This document shows positions 27,517 to 37,100 of a DNA stretch of 64,000 bases, one piece after another (the stretch's first letter is position 1; the number at the start of each line of letters is the position of its first letter). Source of the DNA: Mesorhizobium sp. L-2-11 (GTDB lineage Bacteria; Pseudomonadota; Alphaproteobacteria; Rhizobiales; Rhizobiaceae); NCBI RefSeq assembly GCF_016756595.1, contig NZ_AP023257.1, positions 5,968,001 to 6,032,000 on the forward strand. The letters run 5' to 3'. The translations under genes were made by a program, and so were the position numbers. Under the pieces are notes generated by a model. That model was not told the origin of the DNA. It searched no databases and saw only the letters and a program-made list of their open reading frames with translations.

Positions 27517-28512
27517 CTACGACTGGCTGGTGAGGCGCGACCGACCCGCACTGCGACGCTGTTCGTCGAGGATGGCGGCATTGAAATCCCGCTCCCTGAC
27601 GTCCTTGCGCTTTTCGATGACCGCCGACTTTATCGCCTGAATGCAGACGCGCTCGATCTCCGCGTAGGATAACCCGATCAGTTCACCAGCCTTCGTTCCG
27701 ACATCGAAGGCCGTCGACACATTTCGGAATTTTGTGCGTAGGTAGCGGCCGATCAGCTGCTCATCCGGCTTGTCAAACCAGATCACCTCGTCGAACCGCC
27801 GCCAGATCGCGCTGTCGAGAGCGTGGTCGAGGTTTGTTGCGGCGATCAGGAAGCCCTGGGGTCTGAGGCGGTCGATGAACAGGAGCAGACTATTGACGAC
27901 GCGCCGGAGCTCGTTGTGTTCGCTTGAATCATCGCGAGACCGCGCCAATGCGTCGAACTCGTCGAGAAAAAGAACACAAGGCTGCTTCCGGGCGAAGTCG
28001 AAGATCTTCCTAAGATTGCTCGCGGTTTCCCCAAGATAGGAGGAAATCAGCTGGTCGAGTTTGACGGCAAACATCGGCAAGCCGAGCTCAGCGGCAAAAA
28101 CCTCCGCTGATACGGTCTTGCCGCAACCGGGCGGTCCGCAAAACAGGAGCTTTGATCGCACAGGCAAACCCCTGCGCCGGATTTCTTCAGCCCGTCGGAA
28201 CTCCTTGAGGAGACCGATGAAGACACGCGTGTTGGAAGCGCTGAGAACGACGTCTTTGGTTGTATGCGTCGGCTCGACCCGCTCGACAAAGTCCTTGGCG
28301 GCATCCGGAAACGGGATGAGTGGCGCAAGCGATTTCATGGACCTAGGCCCGCTCGGCGAAGGACCGCTTTCGAGAGTCTTGCGAAGAGTGCGCGCAAGAA
28401 CCTTGTTGTTCTTCTTTTCTTCCTCGACGATTATCTGCTCGGCAACCGCACGAAACTCATCGTCGCGGCCATAGCTCGCCAGCAATTTCTTCATTAATTC
28501 ACCGCGAGCCAT
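27517..28512 (-). CDS. ietA: AAA+ ATPase partner of the subtilase (IetA-like)
   Basis: The 331-residue protein has an N-terminal helical domain (about 1-85) and one AAA+ module. Walker A is GPPGCGKT (126-133), Walker B is VLFLDEFDA (Asp184-Glu185), and the sensor-like AATNLDHALDSAIWRRFDE carries the arginine-finger-type residues. It is of the spastin/katanin-like small ATPase type. The ATPase is encoded first, the protease 12 bases later. In the ietAS pair the ATPase is thought to control or counteract the protease. Confidence 0.85.
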   Translation of the reverse strand: MARGELMKKLLASYGRDDEFRAVAEQIIVEEEKKNNKVLARTLRKTLESGPSPSGPRSMKSLAPLIPFPDAAKDFVERVEPTHTTKDVVLSASNTRVFIGLLKEFRRAEEIRRRGLPVRSKLLFCGPPGCGKTVSAEVFAAELGLPMFAVKLDQLISSYLGETASNLRKIFDFARKQPCVLFLDEFDALARSRDDSSEHNELRRVVNSLLLFIDRLRPQGFLIAATNLDHALDSAIWRRFDEVIWFDKPDEQLIGRYLRTKFRNVSTAFDVGTKAGELIGLSYAEIERVCIQAIKSAVIEKRKDVRERDFNAAILDEQRRSAGRSRLTSQS

Positions 28513-28753
28513 CCGAATTCCTATGCTTTGTCCTTGTAAGCTACTAGATATTCACTCCGTGTTGCGGAATCCGACGCTTGGCACCAAACCGTCAGAATCG
28601 CCTGAGGATACCTTACTGAGAAATCACTCTGGTCGAAAGCGGTCATGAGGCTGCGACTACTGCCTGACGGCGTCCGGGAGGACATCGATTTCCTATCACG
28701 GGGACGTCCGCTTTAGGGGTCGGATAAGAACTATAGCAATGTCTGGAATCAGG

Positions 28754-29976
28754 CGGTGAGTTCAATAGGTCATTGCAACACCCTCTGTAGCCTATCGGCC
28801 GGCGTTTCGAAGTCCAGGATTTTTCGGGGGCGCTGATTGAGCCGCAGGGCGACGGCGTTGAGTTGGTCCTGCGAGACGTGGGAGAAGTTGGTTGCTCTGG
28901 GGAAGTACTGCCTGAGCAGACCGTTGGTATTTTCGTTGCTGCCGCGCTGCCAGGGACTGCGCGGATCGCAGAAGTAGACCTGTAGGTCGGTGGCAACGGT
29001 GAAGCTCTTGTGACGAGCCATCTCCTTGCCCTGGTCCCATGTCAACGAGCGCCGCAACTCTTCGGGCAATGTGCCGATCTTCTCGGCGATGGCCCTCACG
29101 ACGGTCGCCGAGTCCCTTCTCGCCAACTTCACAAGCATAGTGAACCGGCTGTGTCGCTCGACGAGGGTGGCGATGTTCGTGTCGTTAGCACCGGTGAGCA
29201 GATCACCCTCCCAATGACCTGGGATGGCACGATCCTCCGCCTCGGCGGGGCGGTCGCGGATGGAGATCATATCGAGTATTTGTCCTTGCCCCGTCCGGCT
29301 CTGTGCGCCTTTGGCGAGGCGCATCTGTCGTTTGGTACGCAGGTGCGCTGTCAGTTCCTTCTTGAGCACCCCTCGCGACTGGATGAATAGACTGCGATAG
29401 ATCGCTTCATGAGATATCCGCATGCTTGGATCGCCCGGGTACTCTCGCCTCAACCAGCCCGCTATCTGCTCCGGCGACCATTGCAGCGCCAGCTTTTGCG
29501 CCACCCGCCATCGTAGCCGTCCAGAGCATGCCAGGCGACACTGCTTCGGGCGCAGCGCTCGCTCCCAAGCATGCTTGTCAGCCCGGGTTGCACGATACGT
29601 TTGTGCACCGCCATTGCGCGAGATCTCGCGACATATTGTCGATGGGGATCGCCCGAGACTTCGTGCAATAGCGCGTATTGCGAGACCCGCCGCGATCCCG
29701 CGAGAGATCTCTTCGCGCTCCGCCAGCCCGAGCGCCGAGGCCGCTCTACGCCTTGCTGACGGAGCAATGCCGCCGTGTAAGGATACGATCCGCTGAACGC
29801 CGGTCTTGTTCCGGCGATCCAGTGCCCGCGAGATCGACGAAATGCTCTGACCTTGCTTCCATCGCTCCCAAAGCTCGGCCTTCTGCGCTGACGTAAACCA
29901 GATCCGTGAAGTCACCATGCAACACCTCCTCATCCTCTCAGATTAAGAGTGTTGCGGCGACCTATTGAACCCACCG
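28754..29976 (-). mobile_element. IS30-family insertion sequence
   Basis: A 1.2-kb element carries one transposase gene between imperfect inverted ends: left 28754-28781 and right 29949-29976, sharing CGGTGRGTTCAATAGGTC and a later GCAACAC. It sits between ietA and the DUF4238 gene and does not interrupt either. A clear target duplication is not seen at these coordinates, so the exact ends remain approximate. Confidence 0.8.
28770..29918 (-). CDS. IS30-family transposase
   Basis: The ATG at 29918 gives 382 residues. The N-terminal HTH region (MVTSRIWFTSAQKAELWERWKQG and SLGRSPSTICREISRNGG) binds the ends. The DDE catalytic core shows PGHWEGDLL (first Asp), LTWDQGKEM (second Asp) and SPWQRGSNENTNGLLRQYFP (Glu region). 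Length and motif spacing match active IS30 enzymes, and no interruption is visible. Confidence 0.93.
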   Translation of the reverse strand: MVTSRIWFTSAQKAELWERWKQGQSISSISRALDRRNKTGVQRIVSLHGGIAPSARRRAASALGLAEREEISRGIAAGLAIRAIARSLGRSPSTICREISRNGGAQTYRATRADKHAWERALRPKQCRLACSGRLRWRVAQKLALQWSPEQIAGWLRREYPGDPSMRISHEAIYRSLFIQSRGVLKKELTAHLRTKRQMRLAKGAQSRTGQGQILDMISIRDRPAEAEDRAIPGHWEGDLLTGANDTNIATLVERHSRFTMLVKLARRDSATVVRAIAEKIGTLPEELRRSLTWDQGKEMARHKSFTVATDLQVYFCDPRSPWQRGSNENTNGLLRQYFPRATNFSHVSQDQLNAVALRLNQRPRKILDFETPADRLQRVLQ

Positions 29977-30152
29977 GCGCAAAGCCGACGCTCCAGATAG
30001 GCTGCGCCGCCGTGCTGCAGGCCTGCAATTTGCTCGATACTTCAGTCAGATATGAGCAATGCCAAGAAGATTCTGTGGTCGCGTTCATAAGAATCAGATC
30101 AGATATTGTCTGGTGCGTAAGAATTAAGGACAAAAGGAGCACGCAAGCGCAA

Positions 30153-31238
30153 ATGGCGAGGGCTCCCAGATACTTCGGCGCATGGGGCAACGTGCCCGTA
30201 GATGATGATGTGCGGCCGTTCAGCATGATCAATCCCGTGGGGAGCAATGCCAACCGGACCAACCGCCGACATCACTTTATCTCGGCCGTCTATATGAACG
30301 GCTTCGCGGATGACCGGGGCCGAGTGCTGGCCTATCTTTGCGAGGCGCCCGAAGACCCGCTGCCGCCAATGAATCCACGGGCCATTGGTTTCGAGCGAGA
30401 CTACTATTCCCAGAAGCTGCCCGGGGGTGGTCAGGAAAACCATTGTTTCGAGGATCTGTGGAACACCATCGAGACCGGATGGCCGGAAACGGTGCGGGCG
30501 CTCGCGGCACGCCGCCTGTCGGCCGCCATCTCCTTCAACGTGCTCGGCATGCAAACGATCTTGCGCGCGCGTGTTCCGGCGACGCGCGATCGGCACGCGC
30601 TGATGATCGAGGCCAAAATCCGCTGCGAGCACAAGATCGGCGAAGAACTCGGCGTCCTTCCTCCGCCGCTCGAGCGCTATGCGGGCCAGTTCGACACCGT
30701 GCCGATAGGCGTCAACCCACATGAAACGCTGCTGGCAATGAAAGGTGAGTTCAAGGATTTCGGCGACCTCTGTTTCCGCCTCGGCTTCGAGGTGCTCCAC
30801 AACAGGACAAGCACGCCTTTCCTCACATCGGACAATCCGGTCTGCAGCTACGATCCGCGTCAGGCGTTCCATGCGCGTACGCCTTACGAGCATTCCGGCG
30901 AGGTCGAGCTGATCTTCCCGGTTTCGGCGCACATGCTTGTGCGCGGTTCCAGCAAGCGCGGGCCGGTGAACATGATCTCGCGCCATCGCGATATCTCCGA
31001 CAGCCACAAGGTGCGGCAACTCAATCGCACGATCGCGCAGTTTTCCTATCGCATGACCATCGGCCAGGATCGCTCTAGCGACGACCTGATCCGCGCCCAT
31101 GGCGCGATCGTGCCGACCATCACCACTAGAGTGCGGCGACTTGGGAAAGAGGTGCATATCATCTGCCGGAATGTTTTCGGTCCCCGGCCGAGGTTATCTC
31201 AATACATCGACACGCCTGAAAAAGGCCGCGCGCCTTGA
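30153..31238 (+). CDS. DUF4238 domain-containing protein
   Basis: The 361-residue product, from the ATG at 30153, has the DUF4238 hallmarks: RRHHFISAVYMNGF near the N-terminus and FLTSDNPVCSYDP around residue 230. A helical C-terminal part follows. Such proteins are soluble, of unknown function, and often occur as single genes in genomic islands. An AAGGAG run lies 13 bases upstream, so the start could also be slightly different. It adjoins the IS30 element and may be solitary cargo. Confidence 0.8.
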   Translation: MARAPRYFGAWGNVPVDDDVRPFSMINPVGSNANRTNRRHHFISAVYMNGFADDRGRVLAYLCEAPEDPLPPMNPRAIGFERDYYSQKLPGGGQENHCFEDLWNTIETGWPETVRALAARRLSAAISFNVLGMQTILRARVPATRDRHALMIEAKIRCEHKIGEELGVLPPPLERYAGQFDTVPIGVNPHETLLAMKGEFKDFGDLCFRLGFEVLHNRTSTPFLTSDNPVCSYDPRQAFHARTPYEHSGEVELIFPVSAHMLVRGSSKRGPVNMISRHRDISDSHKVRQLNRTIAQFSYRMTIGQDRSSDDLIRAHGAIVPTITTRVRRLGKEVHIICRNVFGPRPRLSQYIDTPEKGRAP

Positions 31239-32000
31239 GGCCAGGATGGCTGCTACATCGAGCCAGGCGGACCCGATCCTCGAATGACCGGATTGATGGA
31301 AGAGCCTTCCGTTTGCGCGGTGTTTTGGACTGCCGGGGTCAAATGCGACCATTCGCGGCATCACCGGAAGGCGACAGATGGTATTTCCCACCCAACCATG
31401 CCCGTAACAATCACGCGGTTTTGTCTCTCACGCGAGAACACCCCTGATGGAGAAAGCGAAGCTCTCCGAGTTGAAAAAGCTGCGACATCTCAACATCGAA
31501 ACCTTGAATGGTCGGGTCATCAACATGATGCCGCTCTTGGGAGGACCGATCCTGGCACCTCTGGATTCCGAACCTCGATGGCACGCTGATGGAGATGTGT
31601 CCGGTTGACGCCGCCCATTCGCCTATTGGGGAAAGAGTGCCGCCCGCGACGAAGACGTGTGCTTCGGCCTGCTCGAGATATTGTGGCAACGGGCGAGCTT
31701 TCCAGACGTTGTGCAGGCGTATTTGCTCTTGTCGGCGCGTACCTATTGTGGGTTCAAATCCAGCGTCAAAGACGCCAGTTGCGATTTGAGAGCGAATGGA
31801 TCGCGCTCAAACGCAAACGTGAGAACCTGGCGGCCCGCATCGGGCTTCCACACGCGCTCGCAGAGCTCAGCAGATATTGGGCTGCCTCGTTCGAGTCCTC
31901 GCGCAGCCTGGTCGCAGCGTCGCGTGCTTCCGCAATCTCTGGAGAATCATTTGGAGTCGCCTGTATTTTCCTGGTCGTATATCCTAGCCGGCGCGACCGG
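31239..32000. other. Gene-poor stretch with short fragments
   Basis: This region has no supported full gene. At 31448 a short ATG frame (MEKAKLSELKKLRHLNIET...) ends after about 52 codons. In another frame around 31705-31930 a hydrophobic helix (GVFALVGAYLLWVQ) is followed by a coiled-coil-like segment. These could be pieces of a small broken membrane-anchored protein. No identity can be given. Confidence 0.4.
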
Positions 32001-32005
32001 CGAAG

Positions 32006-32239
32006 TTCGGCCAAGCGATCGGCCAAATCGACCTACCGATCGCAAATTTGTATATGCTATCAATGCGCTAAGCATAGCGAATATCGGCCATCATCGGCAT
32101 CGGCATTGGCGTCGTCGATCAACCGTCTCGGTGAAGCTGAGGTAGCGCCTAACATCGGCCAAATGATCGGCCAGTTATGGGCGCTCAGCTAAAATTTCTG
32201 TTGACATATACGTACTTAGCGCGATCTAACATCGGCCAA
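32006..32239. promoter_or_regulatory. Promoter and six-copy ATCGGCCAA operator array of the Fic gene
   Basis: The 9-mer ATCGGCCAA or a near match occurs at 32006, 32018, 32083, 32154, 32166 and 32231. Two pairs are exactly 12 bases apart, and the 14-mer CTAACATCGGCCAA is repeated at 32149 and 32226. A TTGACA box (32201-32206) and a weak -10 (TCTAAC, 32225-32230) lie inside the array. The last copy ends two bases before the Fic start codon, where the ribosome site should be. Strong autorepression is inferred. Confidence 0.55.
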
Positions 32240-32241
32240 TC

Positions 32242-33429
32242 ATGGAAGAGACCGTACAGCGCATCGAGCCGGCGCGCCTGGAAGACGTTGCGGAGCCTAT
32301 CTCCGACGCGCTGGCTGAGCTGTCAGCAAGCTCGGCGGTTCTCGGCGCCAAGCTGCATCCGCGCACGGCCGCGAACCTGGCGGATCTCGTGCGCATCATG
32401 AACACCTATTACAGCAACCTGATCGAGGGCCACAACACGCGCCCCCGCGACATCGAACGCGCCCTCGCCGGCGAATTCGACAAAGACCAGGAACGACGCA
32501 ACCTGCAGGTGGAAGCCGCGGCCCATGTTCGACTGCAGGGGGAAATCGATCGCCTGGCCGCAGAGGGTCAGCTCCCAGAACCGGCTTCGCTTGATTTTTT
32601 GCGCTGGCTGCATGCGGAATTCTACCGTGACGCCGATGAGGCGATGTTGCGCATTCGCGGCGCAGACAGAGAATTCTTGATGGTTCCGGGTCGGTGGCGA
32701 TCACAGCCCGAACATGATGTCACTGTCGGCCGCCACCAGCCGCCGTCAAGCGATCGCGTCGAAGCGTTCATGGAGCATTTCGCTAGCCGGTACCGCTTCC
32801 AACGTACGGGCAAAGCGGCTAGGATATTGGCGATTCCGGCCGCGCATCATCGGTTCAATTACATTCATCCCTTCCCAGACGGCAATGGACGCGTCAGCCG
32901 CTTGATGAGTCACGCCATGGCCCATGAGGCAGGAATCGCCGCGCATGGGCTGTGGTCGATTTCCCGAGGCCTGGCGCGGGGTCTGGAAAGCCGCGGCGAC
33001 TATAAACGCATGATGGATCACGCCGACATGCCACGCCAAGGCGATCGCGACGGCCGCGGCAATCTTTCTATGCGGGCGCTGGCGGATTTTACCTTATGGT
33101 TTCTACGCGTATGCATCGACCAGGTCAGTTTCATGTCGAGCCTGTTCGATTTGAACCAACTAGCCCGGCGCCTGCAGCGGTTCGTTCAACGCTACGACCT
33201 GAAGCCCGAAGCTTTCCGGCTGCTCGAGGAGGCGCTTCTGCGCGGCGAGTTCGATCGCGGTGAGGCCTCACGTATCGCTGGCTTGCCGGAACGTACGGCC
33301 CGCCGCGTGTTTACCGAGGTGCTCGAGCTTGGCCTGCTTGCGTCCGATACCCCGAAAGGACCGGTATCGCTACGCTTCCCGGTCGACACGTTGGACGAAC
33401 TGTTTCCTAAGCTATTTCCGGAAACTTAG
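32242..33429 (+). CDS. Fic-domain AMPylase with N-terminal inhibitory helix
   Basis: Fic enzymes transfer AMP or related groups to protein hydroxyls. The 395 residues contain HPFPDGNGR at 209-217, the complete catalytic motif with its His. The autoinhibitory motif S-x-x-x-E-G (SNLIEG, 58-63) marks a class II Fic protein that is restrained in cis. A C-terminal winged-helix-like region ([25 protein letters not shown]) could bind DNA. Single-gene Fic proteins of this type (SoFic-like) are among reported phage-defence genes; that role is inferred. It has no separate antitoxin neighbour. Confidence 0.88.
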   Translation: MEETVQRIEPARLEDVAEPISDALAELSASSAVLGAKLHPRTAANLADLVRIMNTYYSNLIEGHNTRPRDIERALAGEFDKDQERRNLQVEAAAHVRLQGEIDRLAAEGQLPEPASLDFLRWLHAEFYRDADEAMLRIRGADREFLMVPGRWRSQPEHDVTVGRHQPPSSDRVEAFMEHFASRYRFQRTGKAARILAIPAAHHRFNYIHPFPDGNGRVSRLMSHAMAHEAGIAAHGLWSISRGLARGLESRGDYKRMMDHADMPRQGDRDGRGNLSMRALADFTLWFLRVCIDQVSFMSSLFDLNQLARRLQRFVQRYDLKPEAFRLLEEALLRGEFDRGEASRIAGLPERTARRVFTEVLELGLLASDTPKGPVSLRFPVDTLDELFPKLFPET

Positions 33430-33434
33430 CGTCG

Positions 33435-33946
33435 CATAACTGCGCCTACTGTTTCCCCGCCCCGACGAGTTGCGAGCCGCCGGATAAGAAGAGTTCGACT
33501 TCAAAGGTTCGGTGTGGACCATCCCGGAAGCACGCATGAAAATGCGGCGGCCGCACCGCGTTGCACTTTCGAGGCAGGTCATCAAAATCCTGACCGAGCT
33601 CAGAGACATTTCCGGCGGCGAGGCGCTGCTGTTTCCAAGTGTGCGATCGGGTTCTCGTCCGATTTCCGACAATACACTTAACGCCGCCCTGCGTCGCATG
33701 GGTTACAGCAAGAAAAAGCAGCGGCTCACGGTTTCCGAGCAACGGCATCAACTCTGTTGAATGAATGCGGCAAGTGGCATCCAGACGCAAGAGAGACAGC
33801 TGACCCATATTGAAAAGAACGACGTTCGGCGCACTTACGCCAGGGCAGAGCACTGGGAAAAGCGCGTCAGTATGGTGCAGTGGTGGGCCGATTATCTGGA
33901 CGAAATTGGGTGCACGAAACCTGCAGTTGAACCCAAACAAGTGTAA
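33435..33946 (+). pseudogene. Decayed 3' half of a second intS-type integrase
   Basis: Bases 33435-33905 follow the intS sequence at about 20590-21070 closely, including the FPRPGEL-like and HIEKNDVRRTYARAEHW-like segments. The frame is broken by an in-frame TAA (WDEF became a stop), a shift near 33720 and another near 33785. The 5' half is missing. It marks the right border of the 14-kb cargo zone that begins with intact intS, and is probably left over from an earlier related element. Confidence 0.85.
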
Positions 33947-34171
33947 CTGCAACCCCGTGTCCGCACCTATCGTGAACATGAACATCAGCTTTGCGTACGT
34001 TATGACATTGGCCGCGTCTATGTTGGGGCGGGACCGGCGACGCAGTCCTTCGAGGGACAGGGGCTTTTCACAAATCTACGTTAAGCGACTTAACTGGTTG
34101 TGGAGCTTCAATCGTTATTCCGAGTCGGCTGACGGCCGGCGTCAGCACAGCGTCAGGAACAGCGGTCTGGC

Positions 34172-34321
34172 TCAGCGTTCCGGCTTGTCGTCCCGGAGGA
34201 TGCGCTCAGCGGCTCCGTCAAGATCCTCATATTGGCCACTCTTCAACGCCCACAGAAAGCCAGTCAGCCCCAGTGCGCCAAGAAATAGGGCGACTGGCAT
34301 GAGGTAGACGAGTATCGTCAT
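34172..34321 (-). CDS. fixS: cbb3 oxidase maturation protein FixS/CcoS
   Basis: This 49-residue single-span membrane protein (MTILVYLMPVALFLGALGLTGFLWALKSGQYEDLDGAAERILRDD...) has the conserved WALKSGQ-(Y/F)-(E/D)D-x2-G pattern of CcoS. It is required for insertion of haem and copper into the cbb3 oxidase. The start overlaps the fixI stop (ATGA), and it ends the fixGHIS operon. It is too short for a general ORF scan but well supported by sequence and context. Confidence 0.92.
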   Translation of the reverse strand: MTILVYLMPVALFLGALGLTGFLWALKSGQYEDLDGAAERILRDDKPER

Positions 34322-36606
34322 GATGACCGCGCTGATGGGTGAATGCCGGAATGCGTTGCCGAAGAAGCCCTCGTCAGCTCGGCGAGCCTAAAGCCCTGCA
34401 GCCGCAGCCCGTTTCCGATCACTAGCAGCGATGAGGCGGACATCGCGACCGCGGCGATCAACGGCGTGACGTTGCCGAAGATGGCGATCGGCACGGCAAC
34501 AGCGTTGTAGATGATCGCGATGGCTATGTTTTGGCGGATCAGCCGCCCTGCCTTCCGCGAGACGTCCAGCGCAAGGGGTACGGCCGAAAGGCTTTCACGC
34601 AGGAACACGAAATCGGCCGCGTTGCGGCCAATATCGGCGGCGGTCGCGGGAGCGATCGAGACGTGCGCCGCGCCCAGCGCTGGCGTGTCGTTGAGCCCGT
34701 CGCCCACCATCAGGACCTTGTGGCCGGCCTTGGTCAGCACTTCGATCCGCTCAGCCTTCTCGGACGGCAGCAGCGCCGAAACAAAACGGTCGATGCCCAA
34801 TATTCTTGCGACATCGCCACAAGCGTCCGGGGTATCGCCCGACAGCATTTCGACCGACACGCCGGCATCCTTCAATTGTCCGACCGCCGCCTTGGCGTCG
34901 GCGCGCCTAGCGTCCTCGAACTTGAAGGAGGCGACGATCCTCCCATTCTTCGAAAGCACCGTCCCGCCATAGCCGCCATACTTGCCTTCGCCACCGGTCC
35001 GGGCTTTCCATCCGGCCCAGCCGCGCCGGCCAAGACGCCAGGTGCTGTCCGCGGTCGTCGCTTCGATGCCGAGACCCGGGTGCTCGCTGACGGCTTCCAG
35101 CTTCGGCTGGCCGGCAAAACCCGCGAATGCGGCGATGGCCTTCGAGAACGGGTGACGGGAGTGCGCCGCCATGTCGGCTGCGATCGCCAGCATCGCCGGA
35201 TCGATGGTCGACGCGTTGACCAGCCTGGGCTGACCGAGCGTTAGCGTGCCCGTCTTGTCGAATACCGCCACGTCTATCGCGGCCAGGCGCTCCATGGCCG
35301 ATCCGTCCTTGACCATCATGCCGGCTTCGAACAAGCGGCGCGCCGCGACCACTTGCACGATCGGCACGGCCAGACCGAGCGCGCACGGGCATGTGATGAT
35401 GAGAACGGCGATCGCGATCGTCACTGCCCGGTGCCAGTCGCCGGTTACCGCCATCCAGCCAAGGAACGTCACGAAGGCGGTGAGATGGACCACCGGCGCG
35501 TAGAGCGCCGAGACACGGTCGGCGATCCGCCGATAGTGCGCACGACCACCTTCGGCGGCTTCCATCAGCCGAACCATTTCCGCCAGGAAGGAGTCCTTTG
35601 CGGCAGCGGTCGCTTCGATGGTCAGCGGGCCGGTAAGATTGAGCGTGCCGGCCTGAACCTGTTCCCCGGACGCCACGGTTTTCGGTGTGCTCTCGCCGGA
35701 AACCAGCGAGCAGTCGAGATCCGACGCGCCGCGAATGACCCTGCTGTCGACAGGCACCCTTTCGCCGGCGGCGACCAGCAGTTGCATGCCCGGTTCGATC
35801 TCGCCAACCGGCAGGTAGTCGCGCGCGCCATCGCCGCGCAGCACCATGGCGCCACGTGCGGCCAACTGGGACAGGCCTTTCACGGCGGTCCGTGCCCGTT
35901 CGCGCATGACGTGATCCAGGGTGCGGCCGATCAACAGGAAAAACAGCAGGGATACGGACGCGTCGAAATAGGCGTGATCGCCATGATTGATCGTCTCGTA
36001 GAGGCTCATGGCATAAGCGAGCGACACCCCAACCGCGATCGGCACGTCCATGTTCATGCGGCCGTGGCGCAGTGCATTCCAGGCCGAGCGGAAGAAGATG
36101 CCGCCGGCAAAGGTGAGCGCCGGGATGGCGATCAATGCAGAGACCCAGTGAAACAGGTCGCGGGTAGCACCTTCGGCGCCGGACCAGACCGAGACCGAAA
36201 GAAGCATGATGTTGCCGGCGGCGAACCCGGCGACCGCGACCGCGCGGATCAGCTCGGCAAGCGTCTTGTCCTTCTTATCAGGGTCGGCTTCGAACAGGTG
36301 CGCCTGAAAGCCCAGCCGTCCCAGCGCGGCGACAAACGGAGGCACAGAGTCCCCACGCCACCGGATCGCGACCCGTTTCGTCGACAGGTTGACACGAGCG
36401 CCTTCGACGCGATCGAGCCTTCCGAGAGCCGTCTCGATGGCCTGGATGCACGCCGCGCAGTGAACCGTCGGCACTGAAAGGTCGGTCTGCCAAAGATTGT
36501 CGCCAAGCGATCGGCTCGCCAACCTGATCTCCTGGCTAGACGGCAGGACCGATGTGGTACTGGTCAGATCCAGCGCCAGTTCCGCGCTGGGTGCACAACA
36601 GCTCAT
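34318..36606 (-). CDS. fixI: Copper-translocating P-type ATPase FixI/CcoI
   Basis: FixI exports copper across the inner membrane to supply the cbb3 oxidase CuB centre. The 762 residues show an N-terminal HMA-like domain with HCAAC (VHCAACIQAI). Several membrane helices follow, then ITCPCALGLAVP (the CPC ion motif), DKTGTLT with the phosphorylated Asp, and GDGLNDTPAL near the C-terminus. All P1B-type motifs are present. It overlaps fixH and fixS by four bases each, as expected for the tightly packed fixGHIS operon. Confidence 0.95.
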   Translation of the reverse strand: MSCCAPSAELALDLTSTTSVLPSSQEIRLASRSLGDNLWQTDLSVPTVHCAACIQAIETALGRLDRVEGARVNLSTKRVAIRWRGDSVPPFVAALGRLGFQAHLFEADPDKKDKTLAELIRAVAVAGFAAGNIMLLSVSVWSGAEGATRDLFHWVSALIAIPALTFAGGIFFRSAWNALRHGRMNMDVPIAVGVSLAYAMSLYETINHGDHAYFDASVSLLFFLLIGRTLDHVMRERARTAVKGLSQLAARGAMVLRGDGARDYLPVGEIEPGMQLLVAAGERVPVDSRVIRGASDLDCSLVSGESTPKTVASGEQVQAGTLNLTGPLTIEATAAAKDSFLAEMVRLMEAAEGGRAHYRRIADRVSALYAPVVHLTAFVTFLGWMAVTGDWHRAVTIAIAVLIITCPCALGLAVPIVQVVAARRLFEAGMMVKDGSAMERLAAIDVAVFDKTGTLTLGQPRLVNASTIDPAMLAIAADMAAHSRHPFSKAIAAFAGFAGQPKLEAVSEHPGLGIEATTADSTWRLGRRGWAGWKARTGGEGKYGGYGGTVLSKNGRIVASFKFEDARRADAKAAVGQLKDAGVSVEMLSGDTPDACGDVARILGIDRFVSALLPSEKAERIEVLTKAGHKVLMVGDGLNDTPALGAAHVSIAPATAADIGRNAADFVFLRESLSAVPLALDVSRKAGRLIRQNIAIAIIYNAVAVPIAIFGNVTPLIAAVAMSASSLLVIGNGLRLQGFRLAELTRASSATHSGIHPSARSS

Positions 36607-37100
36607 TGCAGCGCTCCTTGCGAAATCATGATCCGGCGAACGTCGCGATAGGGCTCTGTCAGACCGGCATCGGCGTCGACTTCGACGATCCAGACGCCAT
36701 CCCTTGGCAAGTGCTGCGCGGCAAATTCCTGGTCCGAGACGAGGGCGAGAGTGACGGCCTTGTCCCCAGCCTCGTAGGCGGGATGACGAAACAGTATCTT
36801 GACGCCATGCAACGGGACCGGCTTGCCGGTGGTATCGCTCAAGCTGTAGCGGACCTCACCCCGAGCGATCGTCAGTTTGCCGGTCCAGCCGAGTGCCGCC
36901 TGCGCGCGCCCTTCCTCGGCCTTTCGGTTGAATTGCTGGCTGGCCACATAGGTGTTCTCGACGACAAGGCCGGTCCAGCTCGTGCTGGCGAGTGTCGCCA
37001 TCGTGAGATTGACCGCGATGATCACGCCGAAAAAGCCGAGAATGGTGAGCAGCATGTGCCTGCCGGTGAACTCACGCGTCTTTTGCGTATTGGTGCTCAT
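36603..37100 (-). CDS. fixH: FixH family cbb3 assembly protein
   Basis: The 165-residue protein has one N-terminal membrane helix (HMLLTILGFFGVIIAVNLTMATLA) followed by a periplasmic domain, matching FixH/CcoH. CcoH helps assemble the cbb3 oxidase, interacting with CcoN and CcoP. It overlaps fixG and fixI by four bases (ATGA) and is therefore translationally coupled to both. The gene is intact and of normal length. Confidence 0.93.
   Translation of the reverse strand: MSTNTQKTREFTGRHMLLTILGFFGVIIAVNLTMATLASTSWTGLVVENTYVASQQFNRKAEEGRAQAALGWTGKLTIARGEVRYSLSDTTGKPVPLHGVKILFRHPAYEAGDKAVTLALVSDQEFAAQHLPRDGVWIVEVDADAGLTEPYRDVRRIMISQGALQ

Noticed and set aside
30099-31157. 352-codon minus-strand ORF
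   Set aside because: Antisense to the DUF4238 gene, which has clear family motifs.
35353-36477. 374-codon plus-strand ORF
   Set aside because: Antisense to fixI with His/Arg/Gly-rich shadow sequence.
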